Below the pieces are notes generated by a model that was not told where the DNA came from, ran no database searches, and saw nothing but the letters and a program-made list of their open reading frames with translations. Shown here in pieces: positions 1-38,900 of a DNA stretch of 64,000 nt. Source of the stretch: Eleginops maclovinus (taxonomy: Eukaryota; Chordata; Actinopteri; Perciformes; Eleginopidae); the NCBI RefSeq assembly GCF_036324505.1, contig NC_086370.1, positions 15,402,600-15,466,599 of the forward strand, read 5' to 3'. The first letter of the stretch is position 1, and every line of letters starts with the position of its first letter. The position numbers and the translations under genes are program-made.

Positions 1-40
1 TTACCGGTTGCTGAAGTTTCTTTGTCTCTTCTTTTGACAG

Positions 41-176
41 GCTCGATGGTAAACACGTTGTCTTCGGGCAGGTGAGGGAAGGTATGGACGTGGTCACCAA
101 GATGGAATCCTTTGGTTTACACGACGGTGGGGTGCTTAAGAAAATTGTAATCACTGACTGTGGGGAGATTAAATAA
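41..176 (+). CDS. ppif: ppif, final coding exon (mitochondrial peptidyl-prolyl isomerase F / cyclophilin D), 5' partial
   Basis: A pyrimidine-rich tract ending in AG at 39-40 precedes an open frame (one base of a split codon, then 44 codons) that stops at TAA 174-176. The peptide opens LDGKHVVFG and closes [12 protein letters not shown], the C-terminal strand and helix of the cyclophilin fold. The His of GKHVVFG matches the ligand-contacting His126 of cyclophilin A (His168 of the human PPIF precursor). EGMDVV..MESFG and KIVITDCG fit PPIF better than cytosolic PPIA, and the neighbour zcchc24 matches the human PPIF-ZCCHC24 order. The family catalyses cis-trans isomerisation of prolyl bonds; cyclophilin D acts in the mitochondrial matrix and regulates the permeability transition pore. 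Upstream exons, including the transit peptide and catalytic Arg, lie outside the window. Which teleost ppif copy this is cannot be told. Confidence 0.93.
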
Positions 177-700
177 CACTCATAATCACAAGTGGACTTC
201 TGTTTGATGACTCGCCATGCAGCAATTTAGTATTTACTTTAACTTTCATCTGGAAGAAACTGTCACCAGTGATGTTGCTCTGCTTTAAAGGCCCTGACAC
301 AGAGCCAATGAAGGTCCAATGTCGGGAATTTTCGCCAAACGCTGCTTTGTTTCATGTTTGTATCATAACAACGGCTTGTCCTCGATTTCCCTGTTTCACC
401 TTTTCATTTGGCAAATACAGACTACCGCCGTCAGCAGGTATTGGACATTTTTCCTATATGCAGGCACAGAACCTCCGTCTAGTTAGCCTTTAGCTGTTTC
501 CTTTGCATTGTGTTCTTTTTGGCACATGTGCAAATCTTAAAAGCTGATATTTCTGTTGATGTTCAAAAAAATATTGCTTTTATATTGGGAGTTGACCCAT
601 TTTGTTTGTGTACAAGCACTAAGTCACCCACCATGTAAAATGTTCCTATTATGCAATTACTCACAATTTACTGCCAAATAAAATAACTGTTTCCAGATTT
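177..700 (+). other. ppif: ppif 3'UTR (approximate end)
   Basis: Non-coding sequence follows the ppif stop with no convincing frame. The first good poly(A) signal on this strand is AATAAA at 677-682, so cleavage is inferred near 695-710. The exact end was not determined. Confidence 0.6.
677..682 (+). terminator. Poly(A) signal AATAAA for ppif
   Basis: Canonical AATAAA about 500 bases after the ppif stop codon, followed by a T-rich stretch. Assigned to ppif because it is the first strong signal downstream on that strand. Confidence 0.5.
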
Positions 701-1885
701 TATTAGATCTAGTATTAGTACAGGACATTTGCTCTAGTGTGCCATCGAGCCTGCTGGTTTTAGGGCTTCCTGGAAATGATCCAGCTGCTTTTTTTAGACA
801 CCGGCACTCCAGCGCGACCGACTTCCTGTCCATCAGAGCAGGATGTGACATCATGTGACATCCACTTACAGTGGATCTGAAATATCTCATGAATGCAGTT
901 GACAGATGATAGAGCTGCAGGCTGTGGCCTCATTGGACACGAAGAAAGCAAATGACTTAATCTGCTGGAACTATTGAGGAACCTGAAAATGTATTTAGCT
1001 TGTATGTGGGCTGTTCTTCCTTCCCTGCTGCTTTACTTGAAACAGAGCGTCTGGAATAGACAAAGAGTGAAGGAGGCCAGGACATGTCTGAAAGCCAGAG
1101 ACTGGGTGGTGCTGCTTATCGAGCTAATACTTTATGAAAGTAAATAATGAAGCGACGTGAAAAAGCAGCCCTTGCCCCTAAATGAAACCATATGCGCACT
1201 GACCTTCCACCGTTTGTTTGAATTCTCAGATTACATTGTTGCTATAGAGACCTCTTAGCTCGCACTCTGTTTGAGCAAGAGATGTTGTAACAAACTTGAT
1301 ATAATTTGGGTCCCCACCCTCTGGTTTAGTTTAGTTATTTGGAATGCATGTCCAATATTGTTCATGGAAACTTGGCTGCAGAGACGGCGGTGCTGTGGCC
1401 AACGTTTAGAACACATGCAACACAATGACATCTTTACAACTGCTGCAAGTCGGGTCTTCTGCTGTAAAAGTCTCCACTTATCACACGGCACCCATGTTAG
1501 CTGGTGTCCTTCTTTGTGTTTTGGTTTTCCTGTTCACAATTGAACCCAAAGTGTTGAAATCAAGACTTGTCAGCTCGATGCGTCTGTTATCTTTCAGCAC
1601 TTTCACAGAAAGTGAAAAACAAGCTTAACAAGGCTCCCCCTTTTCTGCGTTACACAACCGCCGTGAGTAATCCGTCGAAAACCTCTTTATCATAATCCAT
1701 ACACCCAGTCTTGCATAAGTCTTGGAGCTTGCACTCAAAGACGCAATAGACTGTGAAGATTAGAAAGTTTACTTTAAATTAGCATTATACAGACAGCAGA
1801 TAACAATTGCATTTGGCTGAGATGAGTAACTGGTAAAAACAATTCAGCACAGGACCCAAAAAAATGAAACCACATAATCCAACTC
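701..1885. other. Intergenic gap between convergent ppif and zcchc24
   Basis: About 1.2 kb between the inferred 3' ends of two convergent genes. It holds only short, mutually overlapping chance open frames, with no recognisable protein, RNA gene or repeat. Confidence 0.6.
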
Positions 1886-4800
1886 CTAATTCAATATGAC
1901 TTTTATTCAACAAACTCTCAACAGCACTAAAATGTTTTCCCAACTAACAAATAAGGCACATTTTGGAATGCCATTTCATGGACATGAAAAACAGTCCTGT
2001 GGTCTACTCTCGAAACCATGACCATGTCTTTGTTTCCCAAAATATCATTTTCCTCACTACCTCATGCCTGTGTTCTGCCCAATTCAAATATTACATTATT
2101 GCAACATTGCAACACACACATCTCAAGTGATACAGACAGTAAAGAATACAAACAATACTTTCCTAATTGACCACATAAGTGTTAACACATTACATTCAGT
2201 AAATATGTATTATTCGTAGAGGCTACACTAGCGGTAAATACTTCAAGACTTACAACAATCAGAAGTTGCTGATAATGTTAAAAACAATATGTACTGTAGC
2301 AAACTACTGTAAAGTATTTAAATAAGTATACATTGCACAAATGATATTTCATTCAAAACCAAACACATGCACATGCAAACTCTAAAATAGTTCTTTGTCA
2401 CACATGCCTTTTTAACAAAAGTATACACTCCCTAAGACTACTAATAACACCATAACATTTTATAATAGTTTCTTGTCATTGCTGCTTTAAGCTTGAACTA
2501 CATCTCACAGTTTAACGTGCTTATACAGTGGTGAGTATCCGTCACTAATTAAGGAAAGAAAAGTTCTGCATGTTAACACAATATATATCTTCATAATATT
2601 GTTTACACAATGAATACATGCGACTGTATGGATGTAAATAGCTCATAATTAGTTACACATAACCAAATAACTGGGTTATTCACCACTGATAACATCATAA
2701 AACAAAACAAAAATACAATGGCTTATAATTGAGAAAGGGTATTAATTATGTACCAGCTTTAGTTTAATAATACTCTATGTAGACATCAATATTTCCTTCT
2801 TTAGTGTAACTTTGTTGCATATTCTATACAAAAAGTGTTGTAAAAAATCTTTCCATAAATATTTCTGCAGGATAACCCCTCAGATTATTGTAAAACATAA
2901 AGAAAAAACTCCCAGCTTAGTTTATTTCTTAGGCCCTTCTTCACACAAAAAAAGCTTCAATATTGCATAACATTTTAAAAGAGCTACTATTTTCAATAAT
3001 GATGGCCATCAAATATATACATAAAACAGTCTATCTTTGTCAGGGAAACAACTTTTCAGTCTTTGCAGATTGCTTTAAAAATGTCAACATCTGTTAAGTG
3101 TTCCAAAATACACATCTCATTCATAGACAATAACAAATTTGAAGTGAAAATGTACTATAAAAGTCAAGTATATGTAATTCAAGAAATTATGTCTGAAAGC
3201 AGAGAATTTTTTCTTCTTTTTTCATGTGTATTGTATGAACTGCTTCCATTGGCTCGTGATTTGCCATTTAAAATGGCCTTAATAACGCTTCTCTGGGCGG
3301 AGTAGAACTCTAACTCTAGGATTGTTGAATCACATATATTGTTATTAGTTTATGAGGTTAGTTCATAAGGCATCATTGGTATCTATCCCTCTCACTACAG
3401 CCACATGGTATGATGTGGATAATAAGGTTCAGTAAAGACCTGTAAGGCTAGTGTCATCGCACAGAGCAAAAGAAAGACGATGTTAGTTAGAAAAATAGAA
3501 TTGTTCATTTATATGAGGTCTATATGAGGACAAATAGCCTGTTACGAACTTGGGAGTTTGAAAAGATGTGGGCATTTACAAGGGCAGATACTTAAAGATG
3601 CTGTTGAGCTGCATTATGGGAAAGGTAGGATACAGCGTTTTGGAGCCTGAGCCACACTAGGGATTAGATATGCATATCTCTGCATCTGCTGGATTGATTT
3701 CAACCATTCTTAAGGGTTGTGCAAGCCAATTTACCTAAACTACAGAATCAGTGGAATGCCCCTTTAACTAAAACAATGGGATTTAGCTAATTTCCCCAAA
3801 ACTGAAGGGTACCATCATCAGCCCGTGCAAACTCTCCCACTAAGTGACCATGTATATCTCTTGACAAAACCGACAGTTCCTTAGATAAACATTACCACAA
3901 TAGATTAAAACAACAAGGAGTGAGGTCCACAGTTTCATGCGCGACTCCATTCTGTTGTGAGTATCGACTATGAAATAACATCTTTGTGGATATTCCATGA
4001 CAACAGACCACAGTAGGATTTGTTATTGCCAGCTGGAAATGCTGTTTCAGCCCATGCCTGCAACTCAGCAAACTTTGTTGAAGCGAACACCCACCATGCA
4101 AGATCAAACTAATAGAGGAACTGCACAATTTTCTTGTCCTTTTTTAACTCCTTTAACCTGCATTAAACTTACTATGCATCCCACTTACCACACGCACGTT
4201 TACTGTCCCATCTCTGAGTCTATCCCAATTTGTCTTTCCTAATTTCAAATGGCATCCTATAGTCGTGATCTTTTTTTAAGGCACATATAATATTACAGTA
4301 TAAAATATAGTCAACCAGTTTTTATAAGGCAAGGAATACAGTACATATAGAAAAGTTCACAATTTCCTATAAAAAAATGTCTTTTAAAGACACTGGTTTC
4401 AAATAGTAGGCACTATTGTGAAAAATGTTAACCTAATTCATCATCACTTTTAATATATCTTTGAATCTTCAGCATCCCCTCATCACAAATCAGCCCTCCT
4501 ATTTTACCTCCTATTGTTTCTCTCAACCGATCTGAAAATCAATTCAGTTCTCCAAAACTTCACTTCCTTCTACACAGTCTCCATACAGCAATCAGATGTT
4601 GGACATGCAATATCTTCCATTTTGCTTAATTGACTCCACCAAGGTTCGCAGGCATTGACTGTGAACTCTAAAATCTCTCTTAAACCTTTTTCAAACCATT
4701 ATCTATTTTTCTAATTTGTGGTTTAAGTCTAATCTGGCTTTATATGTGAATAACCTTGAAATTACATGCTTTGCTGTTAATAAAACTATCCTTCTTGTGC

Positions 4801-5740
4801 TTTCAATTGAACACAATAACCTCTACATCTAACATCTATACATATCTAAAACTATAGATAGCTGAGAATTTGTGTGGCTACAAATATATTCTGGGGAGGG
4901 TGAATGAAACCGTATCTGTTAGCAATGCACTAAATCTAGATGAAGAGCAACTGAGCCTACAGGAGTGCCTAAAGACGCGTGGAAGCAGTTACACAATAAA
5001 GTGATATACAAACAAACAGTTAAAATTCTAATTGCACACCAGACAACAAGGAAATAAATAGGCCAAATGTAAGCTAGGGATGTATGGCACATTGTCCCTC
5101 AGTTAATTCACAGTTAATAAGATGTGCTGTTGACCTTAATACGGCAATACATCAAAGGCCTCATATACTTTATACCATTGTGAGGCCTGTGATAAATGTT
5201 ACGTCACATAACCACACCTTTCACTTGGCAGGGAAATGGAAGGCAGATCTCTGTAAACACAAAACCTACAAACCCCAAGGAGAGGTAATCTATTGAGACC
5301 AATACTGTCAGTGACACCATTGTAAAACATGCTAATTCATCAATACACCACGTGCTGTTGTTAATCATTGAGTTGGATCAATGGAGTTGTGTTGTTTCTG
5401 TTGCATGAGGCACAAAAAAAAGATCATTTTGATGAGGAGCACTTGGAGAGATTGATCCTAGGTTACCGTGTTCTTTTCATTCCTGGATGTGGTCTTCAAT
5501 ACTGTCATTGAAAAAAGAAAAATCTGCGATCCACCGGTGGTTGAGAAGAGGGACAGAAAAATGAAAGCCACTGCCTATATTTGAGACATCTGAGAGGATG
5601 GGAAGACGTGAGGAGGAAAGGTCGCCATGTTGTGTGCAGGGCAGGGATGTAGGAAACCTGGATGTGAAGGGAGGAAGTTAACAGCCTTGATGGAGGATGA
5701 GCAATAGGACTTGTTGCTCTCTGACTCTGAATAAAGATGA
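1886..5740 (-). other. zcchc24: zcchc24 3'UTR, inferred, about 3.9 kb
   Basis: AT-rich DNA from the zcchc24 stop codon to the distal AATAAA at 1902-1907. No coding frame in it resembles a protein. From memory, the mammalian ZCCHC24 transcript also has a 3'UTR of several kb, which supports reading the block as UTR. A perfect Pumilio-type motif (TGTATATA in the sense direction) lies at 3014-3021. The extent is inference: a proximal poly(A) site could make it much shorter. Confidence 0.5.
1902..1907 (-). terminator. Distal poly(A) signal for zcchc24 (AATAAA on the minus strand)
   Basis: The plus strand reads tttatt here, which is AATAAA in the zcchc24 sense. It is the last good signal before the sequence changes character toward ppif, so it is the best candidate distal end. 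Other minus-strand AATAAA copies occur upstream (for example near 2923), so shorter 3'UTR forms are possible. Confidence 0.4.
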
Positions 5741-32260
<26,520 letters not shown>

Positions 32261-33530
32261 GTTTGGGTGAATATTCATGACCAGCCCACTGGATGAGACA
32301 AATTGTTGATCTGGCTCTTTTAGGCCTTAAATCCATCAGCTAAAATGTACACCATGGTTAATATGTACTCTGCCAATGAAACTAAACAATTTAAGACAAT
32401 GTTTCAGCCATATGATGCCATTTATTTGTAACCTATTTGTATAACAATAACATTTGTTTGTCTAGGTGTTAGGTGAGGGGATGATAGGTGTTGTGTTTAT
32501 TTAGCGAGTAGACACCTTACTGACTACTATTTAGAGTGTCCCTGTGACCTATGGTAATTTAGTAAAGGCTTAATATTACAACAGTGTTCCTCTCATAGCT
32601 CATTAAATTGCAAATTCAGTCAGAAAAGTTGATCAGCCGTCTTAAAACTATTTATTCATGTGTGAAACAAAAGAAAAACATGATCATTAGTGAATCAGTA
32701 AAGACTGCTAATCATTTAATTGATCAATAAAAGTGGCATCTCCACACCAGCCCCCGGCCTCTGTATTGAGCCTCCAAACCATCCTGTAGGTGGCAGTTTA
32801 TATACAGGCTATTTGTTGGTAAGGCCTAGGTAGTCTAGAGAAAACCTTTAAACTGGCTCCCTCTTGTGTCAAATATCTTTTACACACACAAACACTACAG
32901 TTGTGCAATTCCTTACAGAATTGTGTACAACTTCCTTGAATTTTACTTACAGTTTCTCAGTTTACTTCATATGATCAGTGACAGAGAAAGATATCACTTC
33001 CTCATCATGATCACATCACAGCCACGTCACAATAACCAGTCACACAGTACACTGCATTTAATAAAATCACTAAAACATGTTTTGTATCTGCGTTCACCTT
33101 TTTTACAGCGTGTTGTATCATTGTGAATAAAAGGGCTGATAAAAAATGTAGTTTATTAGAATGTGTGTTATTTTTGGTTTAATTTAAAGAAGTCCCTCTC
33201 CCATTGAAATTGTATTTGTAAATTGTTGATTGTTTAAAAAAATATACAGTAAACTCATATTTACATCATCTGATTGTTAAGAATAGGTAAATGTGGATCA
33301 GTAAAGACAAAAATGTGAGTGGTTTGTTTTACATGTATTTGACAACATGCCAGTGAAATAAAAGACCTATTGTGACAAAATGGGTGAGGTCGTTCTGTCA
33401 CATTTTCCATCATGTCATTTATGGCCAGGTATGTATATGGTTAACAAATATTTGTTATTGTCACATGGTGAAAGGCAGCTGTAGGCCTATGTGTCACTGC
33501 TTTAGTGTGACGGGCAGACATATGGGTGGA
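32261..33530. other. Intergenic region between divergent zcchc24 and anxa11
   Basis: About 1.3 kb of AT-rich sequence between two divergent promoters, with no gene or repeat recognised. Confidence 0.6.
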
Positions 33531-33533
33531 TTC

Positions 33534-33540
33534 TTTAAAT
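33534..33540 (+). promoter_or_regulatory. TATA-like element (TTTAAAT) upstream of anxa11
   Basis: TTTAAAT lies about 100 bases before the inferred first-exon donor at 33644, with a CACCC-type stretch (cccacccaca) just downstream. A plausible core promoter, but no start-site evidence exists in the sequence. Confidence 0.3.
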
Positions 33541-33564
33541 GGAAACTCTGAGTCCCACCCACAG

Positions 33565-33643
33565 CAGTCAAGTACAGACAGAACTGAGGCTGCTTTTTTT
33601 TTTAGAGAAACGTCTTCAAGGAAGAGACTGCAAGCAGACTAAA
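33565..33643 (+). other. anxa11: anxa11 non-coding first exon (5'UTR), approximate start
   Basis: A strong donor GTAAGT follows ...gcagactaaa at 33644. The first coding exon opens with an acceptor only two bases before its ATG, so a separate upstream 5'UTR exon is required. This is the best donor in the region. The 5' boundary is a guess from the TATA-like element. Confidence 0.45.
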
Positions 33644-35639
33644 GTAAGTACTACAATCAAATAACTATTCAAACAGGGCCGAGCTAGAATGACACATGAT
33701 TCATTAGCTTACATTACAAGTTATGTGTGGATAAGAGGGAACTATTTTTGTAGGCGTTTTGTAGTCGTTGCTTTGCTGTTCTCGGCGCTGTCGTTAGCCT
33801 ACCAACCTTATTGCATAATGTCTTTAACCATTTAAGGTTTTAAACTCCTCGTCTTGCTCTTGCTTAATTTTGCTGCTTTAATGTCGATAGCTTATTTATG
33901 CTTAGCCCGCTTGCTAGGTTAGCTTAGTTACAGCATACAATACAGCGGATACAGCCACATTATGTAAAGTGATTGGGAGGTAACGTTGTTTTCTACTGAA
34001 GATTAGTACAGGCCTGAAGCGGCGTTGTAAAAGCCAGCGTTCGATTAAAAACGAAAGTTGTGTATGTGTTATGCACAAGCGAGTTTAATGACTGTTTTCC
34101 CTTGACTATTCTGTGTAGCATATTGTTAGATTATCTGTGCAGTGTACTCTACCTAAAAATGAAGTAATTACTAATGTTTCGCCGAACTAGCCATATTTTT
34201 AAAAACTTGACACACCCTACAATAAAACATAATGGAAAAAGACGTTAAGGTTAGCTGATGATAACCGACACTGTCTTAAACCACACATTTAGCAGTTATT
34301 ATCACCTCAATTTGTGGACTTTGGTTATTTGTATGACATGTTAACCCTAAAACTTTACATTTCTTAACTCCCTAAGCAAATGGTTGTAGCCTACATTGGT
34401 GTTGAGATTTGCACCTTTGCATTGTGTTTCTGAAAAGCCGCGGCTTCTCACAGTTTGAAGTGTGAAAGAAGTTAGATGCGATATATTTGCACCTTAACAG
34501 GAATGAAATGTGTTGTGTTAAACCTGAACCATTTGACTCCGAAGTAGACAAACCATGTGTTGTGACCAAATGTGTTTTTGACACTAGACTTAAGGCATGA
34601 GGATGAACAGGCTAAAAACAACAGTACTGCTGTCTCTATATCCTGGACACATTTTCCTACTAAAATCCCACGTAGAATAAGTGATGTATTTGCTGAACTT
34701 AAAAGCTTTTGTCTTCCTTTATTGGAATTGGACATCTGTGTAAGGTAGCTTCCCTACCTATTCAAACACAGCCATGTCTGTTTCTGTGTCCATAAAATGC
34801 AAAGCAGAGAAACGTTCCATTTAGTCCTCCAAAGTCAGTCTTACCATGGAACAAGTAGGCATACTGGAACAAGGGCATTTTATGTTTCGCTAAAACTAAA
34901 AGAAAGTTTCCTCACCACCCCACCACTAAACTAATAATGTCGCTGATCCAATGGCCCTGCAACAAATAGTTTTCAATTCTTTGTATTGCAGTGGCACTTC
35001 AGTACTTTGGTACACACAAAAAAAAAGACTGGTGAGTGCAGACATGTTTTTAAAAAAACAACAGAATCAAGAAACTGTTCAGGTAGATCAGACTGGTATT
35101 GTCCATTAATATATGATAAGCCAGATCTATATTTTTAAAATCCTATTATAGAATTGCCCCAGTTCTGAAACATTTAGATTGTCCCTGCCTTGTTGAAGGA
35201 GAAATTAAGGAGGGTTAGGTTTAGAGGTGGGTGTGTTTAAAAACTCTATTTTTCGCTATGTCATTGTACTAAGGATGTCATTTTTGGGAAACACACATGA
35301 CAGTGTACTGAGAAAGGGCCAAGGTGAAGGATTGAATGAATCTCCCTTGTCATGAGGTCAGCATTCTTTGACTTATGGCATCTCAGTCAAGACACTTTGA
35401 AAGTCCTAAAGAGAGCCACTGTCTCAGAGATTCTGTGTTTCTAAAGAGAAACTACGAACTAATGAGAAATCTTCCCACACAATAACAGCATACTTTTCTT
35501 TTGTTTTTGTTCTACCGACAGATAAGAACACATATGTTTTTGTCAAGGTTGCAGCATAAGGCTATTCCACATCTTTATTAAATTATTTGGTCATGTTTGG
35601 CAGCCCTTTTGATTGACAGGTCTCTTTTTATTCTCACAG
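33644..35639 (+). other. anxa11: anxa11 intron 1 (about 2 kb)
   Basis: From the inferred 5'UTR donor to the acceptor ttctcacag. No coding sequence or recognised repeat; it may hold alternative 5'UTR exons that cannot be identified by eye. Confidence 0.5.
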
Positions 35640-35641
35640 CC

Positions 35642-35942
35642 ATGAGCTACCCTGGATACCCCCCTCAGGCCGGCGGTTACCCACCACAGCCTGGGGCTTA
35701 CCCTTCACAACCTGGTGCCTACCCGCCTCAGCCTGGAGGTTACCCACCCCAAGCTGGAGGCTACCCACCGCAGGCTGGTGGCTACCCTCCTCAACAGCCT
35801 GGTGGCTACCCTCCTCAACAGCCTGGTGGCTACCCTCCTCAACAGCCGGGTGGCTATCCTCCTCAGCAGCCTGGTGGCTACCCTCCGCAGGCAGGAGGCT
35901 ACCCCCCACAAGCTGGGGGCTACCCACAGGCACCACCTCAAG
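35642..35942 (+). CDS. anxa11: anxa11 coding exon 1 (residues 1-100), low-complexity tail
   Basis: The acceptor at 35638-35639 leaves two UTR bases before ATG 35642. Encodes repeated GGYPPQA / GGYPPQQP / GAYPPQP units and ends one base into a codon before GTAAGC. Confidence 0.94.
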
Positions 35943-38900
35943 GTAAGCTATTGTGCTGTTATGATAAAGTATGATTTTGCCATTTGGGCAAGATTTTAGC
36001 CAAAGCTGCCTACTTTCTCATCCAGCAGATAAAAAGAATCACACTCATCACAATAGAAGATTTATATATACTTGTAGAAGAGCAAAAATGAGAAAATAAG
36101 AGTGTAAAGGTATTTTGTTGCCTATTATAAAAAGGGGTTGTCAGTAATGTTGTGTATTTAGGCAACAGGGATCATGAGACCTAGTCTTCTGTTGCTTGGA
36201 TGAGCAATTCCCACAGTCCGTGCCTCACATAGTACTCCCATTCTCTGTCTAGTTCCCTTTCACTTACCTGTTAACTAATTGTGAAGTGAGAAAAAGGAAG
36301 ATCCAGTAAGATCGATCCTTCCTGACTAACTTTCAGAATTATTTCAGTCATTTAGTCGCACAATGCGTCCTAAACTCTCCTGAACAGCTTTGTCTTTGTT
36401 GTGTGCTGCAGGCAGCTGGGGTGGGGGTCCTGCTGGTGGATACCCCTCCATTGGTCTTGGCAACTTATCCAACCCTGGATACAACCCTGGCATGGTAAGT
36501 TTGGCCTTAAAAATGACCTTAACCTTCCTCTAAAAAAAAATGTTTTGAAAATATGTGTATAATGCAACATCATCAGATTATTGTGTTGAATATTCCAGTT
36601 AGAATTAGTTACACAGCCATTCATGGAATATCACATCCTTTCACTTTGTGGTAAGACTTTTCCAAAACGTCTTCTTAAAATCCTCAGCATCGCCATTTTC
36701 TCTGTCAGCTTCTCTTTCTGCATAAGAAAAACTGTCGCATAACTAATTCATTTTCATGATTTTTAAACCTATCAATCTAAATCAATGTTTATTCCTTTTT
36801 CTTTTCTGAGTCATTGTCTTATTTATCATTATATGTTAACATATATCTGAATTTCCATCCTATTATGGCATGGCCTCACTTTTTTCGGATACTTTTATAA
36901 TTTGAAGAAAACATGAGGACATTGTCCACAGTTTTTCCTCTGAAGTAAGATCCAGTGTGAGGGGTTATTATTTGTCAAAGAGAGATCAATTGCAGAAATA
37001 TAATAAATGCATGTAAATCTAATCCAAAAAAGGTGTGACCGGCTGCCTCTGCTTTGCATTAAATACTCTTCAAACATCTTTCCACATTTTATGGGATACC
37101 AATCTTTTTTAAATCACAGGCCAACCAGACCCCTATGGGCATGGGGGGTTTTACTCCAAACCCATCCATGTACGCCCAAGCCCCTGGGGGGTACCCACCT
37201 GCTGCTATGCCTAGCGGGTACGGTGCCCCCGTCCCTAACCAACAGTCATATGGCCTGTACCCACAGCCAGGAGGAGGCATGCAACACCCCCAAAGCCAAG
37301 GGATGGGCTACCCTGGTCAGCCTGGCCAGCCAATGCCCGGATACCCCGGTGCACCATCACCCAACCAACCCATGCCAGGTTATGGAGGAGCACCAGCACC
37401 TACACCAGGTTACCCAAAGGCCCCTTCACCCAATCCATCCATGCCAGCTTACGGGGGAGGAGGAGGAGGAGTCATGCCAATAGCTCCACCTATCAATGTA
37501 AGAAACACTGAACACCCAAAAGTAAACTCTGTCTTTGTATAGCTCTCTGTGGTTTCGTTTTAAATACACACAGACCCAATGTTATGTCCAAATATGTTTG
37601 ACTTTTTTGTTGAAGTAACATGTCATTGTGTTGTTACCTCAGAGAGGATTCAGGGGAACAATCAAGGATTTTCCTGGAGCTGACCCGCTCCGAGATTCAG
37701 AGGTGCTGAGGAAGGCCATGAAGGGCTTTGGTGAGTGTTATGGGCAGAGAGCTTAATAATATCCTTCAGGTTCTAACTATGTATCACTTTGTGCTGCCCT
37801 TTTAAAATTATTTAGTTGATCTTGGTTCTAAGGATCATAGTAAACTAAGATTTGTTTAGTAAATTACCTGTAGTTGTCTTTTATGGGTTTTTTTTCAGGA
37901 TAATGGGTAGAAACTGACCAGTGGACACTTTCAATCACAATTATTATTAGTCCCACATAAACACAATTAAACACTTAAAATGAACAGCTCATTCTGCATG
38001 AATTCACATTTATTTTTTTGTTTATGAAGAGACAAACAAACTATAGAAACCGTGGGACCGATTTTAAAATGAAATTGGATAATAAAATAGCAAAAGCGTT
38101 TTGTTATCCGTTAGCTTACAAAGACTTTCATTTAATTATATACCAATTGCTTTGGGTATTTATAAAATTGGACATTTAGAGGTGTTTCACTGTCTACTGT
38201 ATGATCTGTTTCTGATTTGAAACTGCGCCCCCATCTTTGCAGGTACTGATGAGCAAGCCATCATCGAATTGCTGGGGAGTCGCTCCAACAGGCAGCGTGT
38301 GCCTTTGCTCCGATCCTACAAAACTGCCTATGGCAAGGTATCAGTCCTGTTTATGCCTAATGATCAGTTTATGTGTTAGTGATGCTATTTTCCTTCAAGG
38401 GTCTAATGACTTTAAAAAGAAAAAACAGTTGTTGTCGAAACAGACACATTTCCTCAGTAAATAATTGTGTGTGGCTCAGTGTGGATTAGCAGAGTGTAAT
38501 GGTGACCAGTAGACAACAGGTGCTGGGGCTGCCAGTAAAGTGGAAAGAGGATTGGATGTCCTCAGAGCTCATTATAGCCTCATCGCTTCTTGCAGTTTGT
38601 CCCAACAGCAGTGAATGATGGTTTTGAGTTATGCTAACCATGTGTCCATTTTCAGGATCTGATTAAGGACCTGAATTCAGAGCTGTCCGGAGACTTTAGG
38701 AAGCTGGTCATGGTCACGCTGAAGACCCCTGCTGAGTTGGATGCTTCTGAGCTCCACAGTGCCATAAAGGTACATTTTTACTGAAAAAAACTGTAGTAGT
38801 TTTATAGGGCCAAGGTGAGGTTTTCAGTTTGTCATTGTTCTGATTTCCTCACAGGGAGCCGGAACCGATGAAGCCTGTCTGATAGAGATCTTGTCTTCTC

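Noticed and set aside
35634..35941. Three other open frames across the anxa11 first coding exon
   Set aside because: Shadows of the repetitive Gly/Tyr/Pro coding sequence; only the MSYPGYPP frame continues through the spliced gene.
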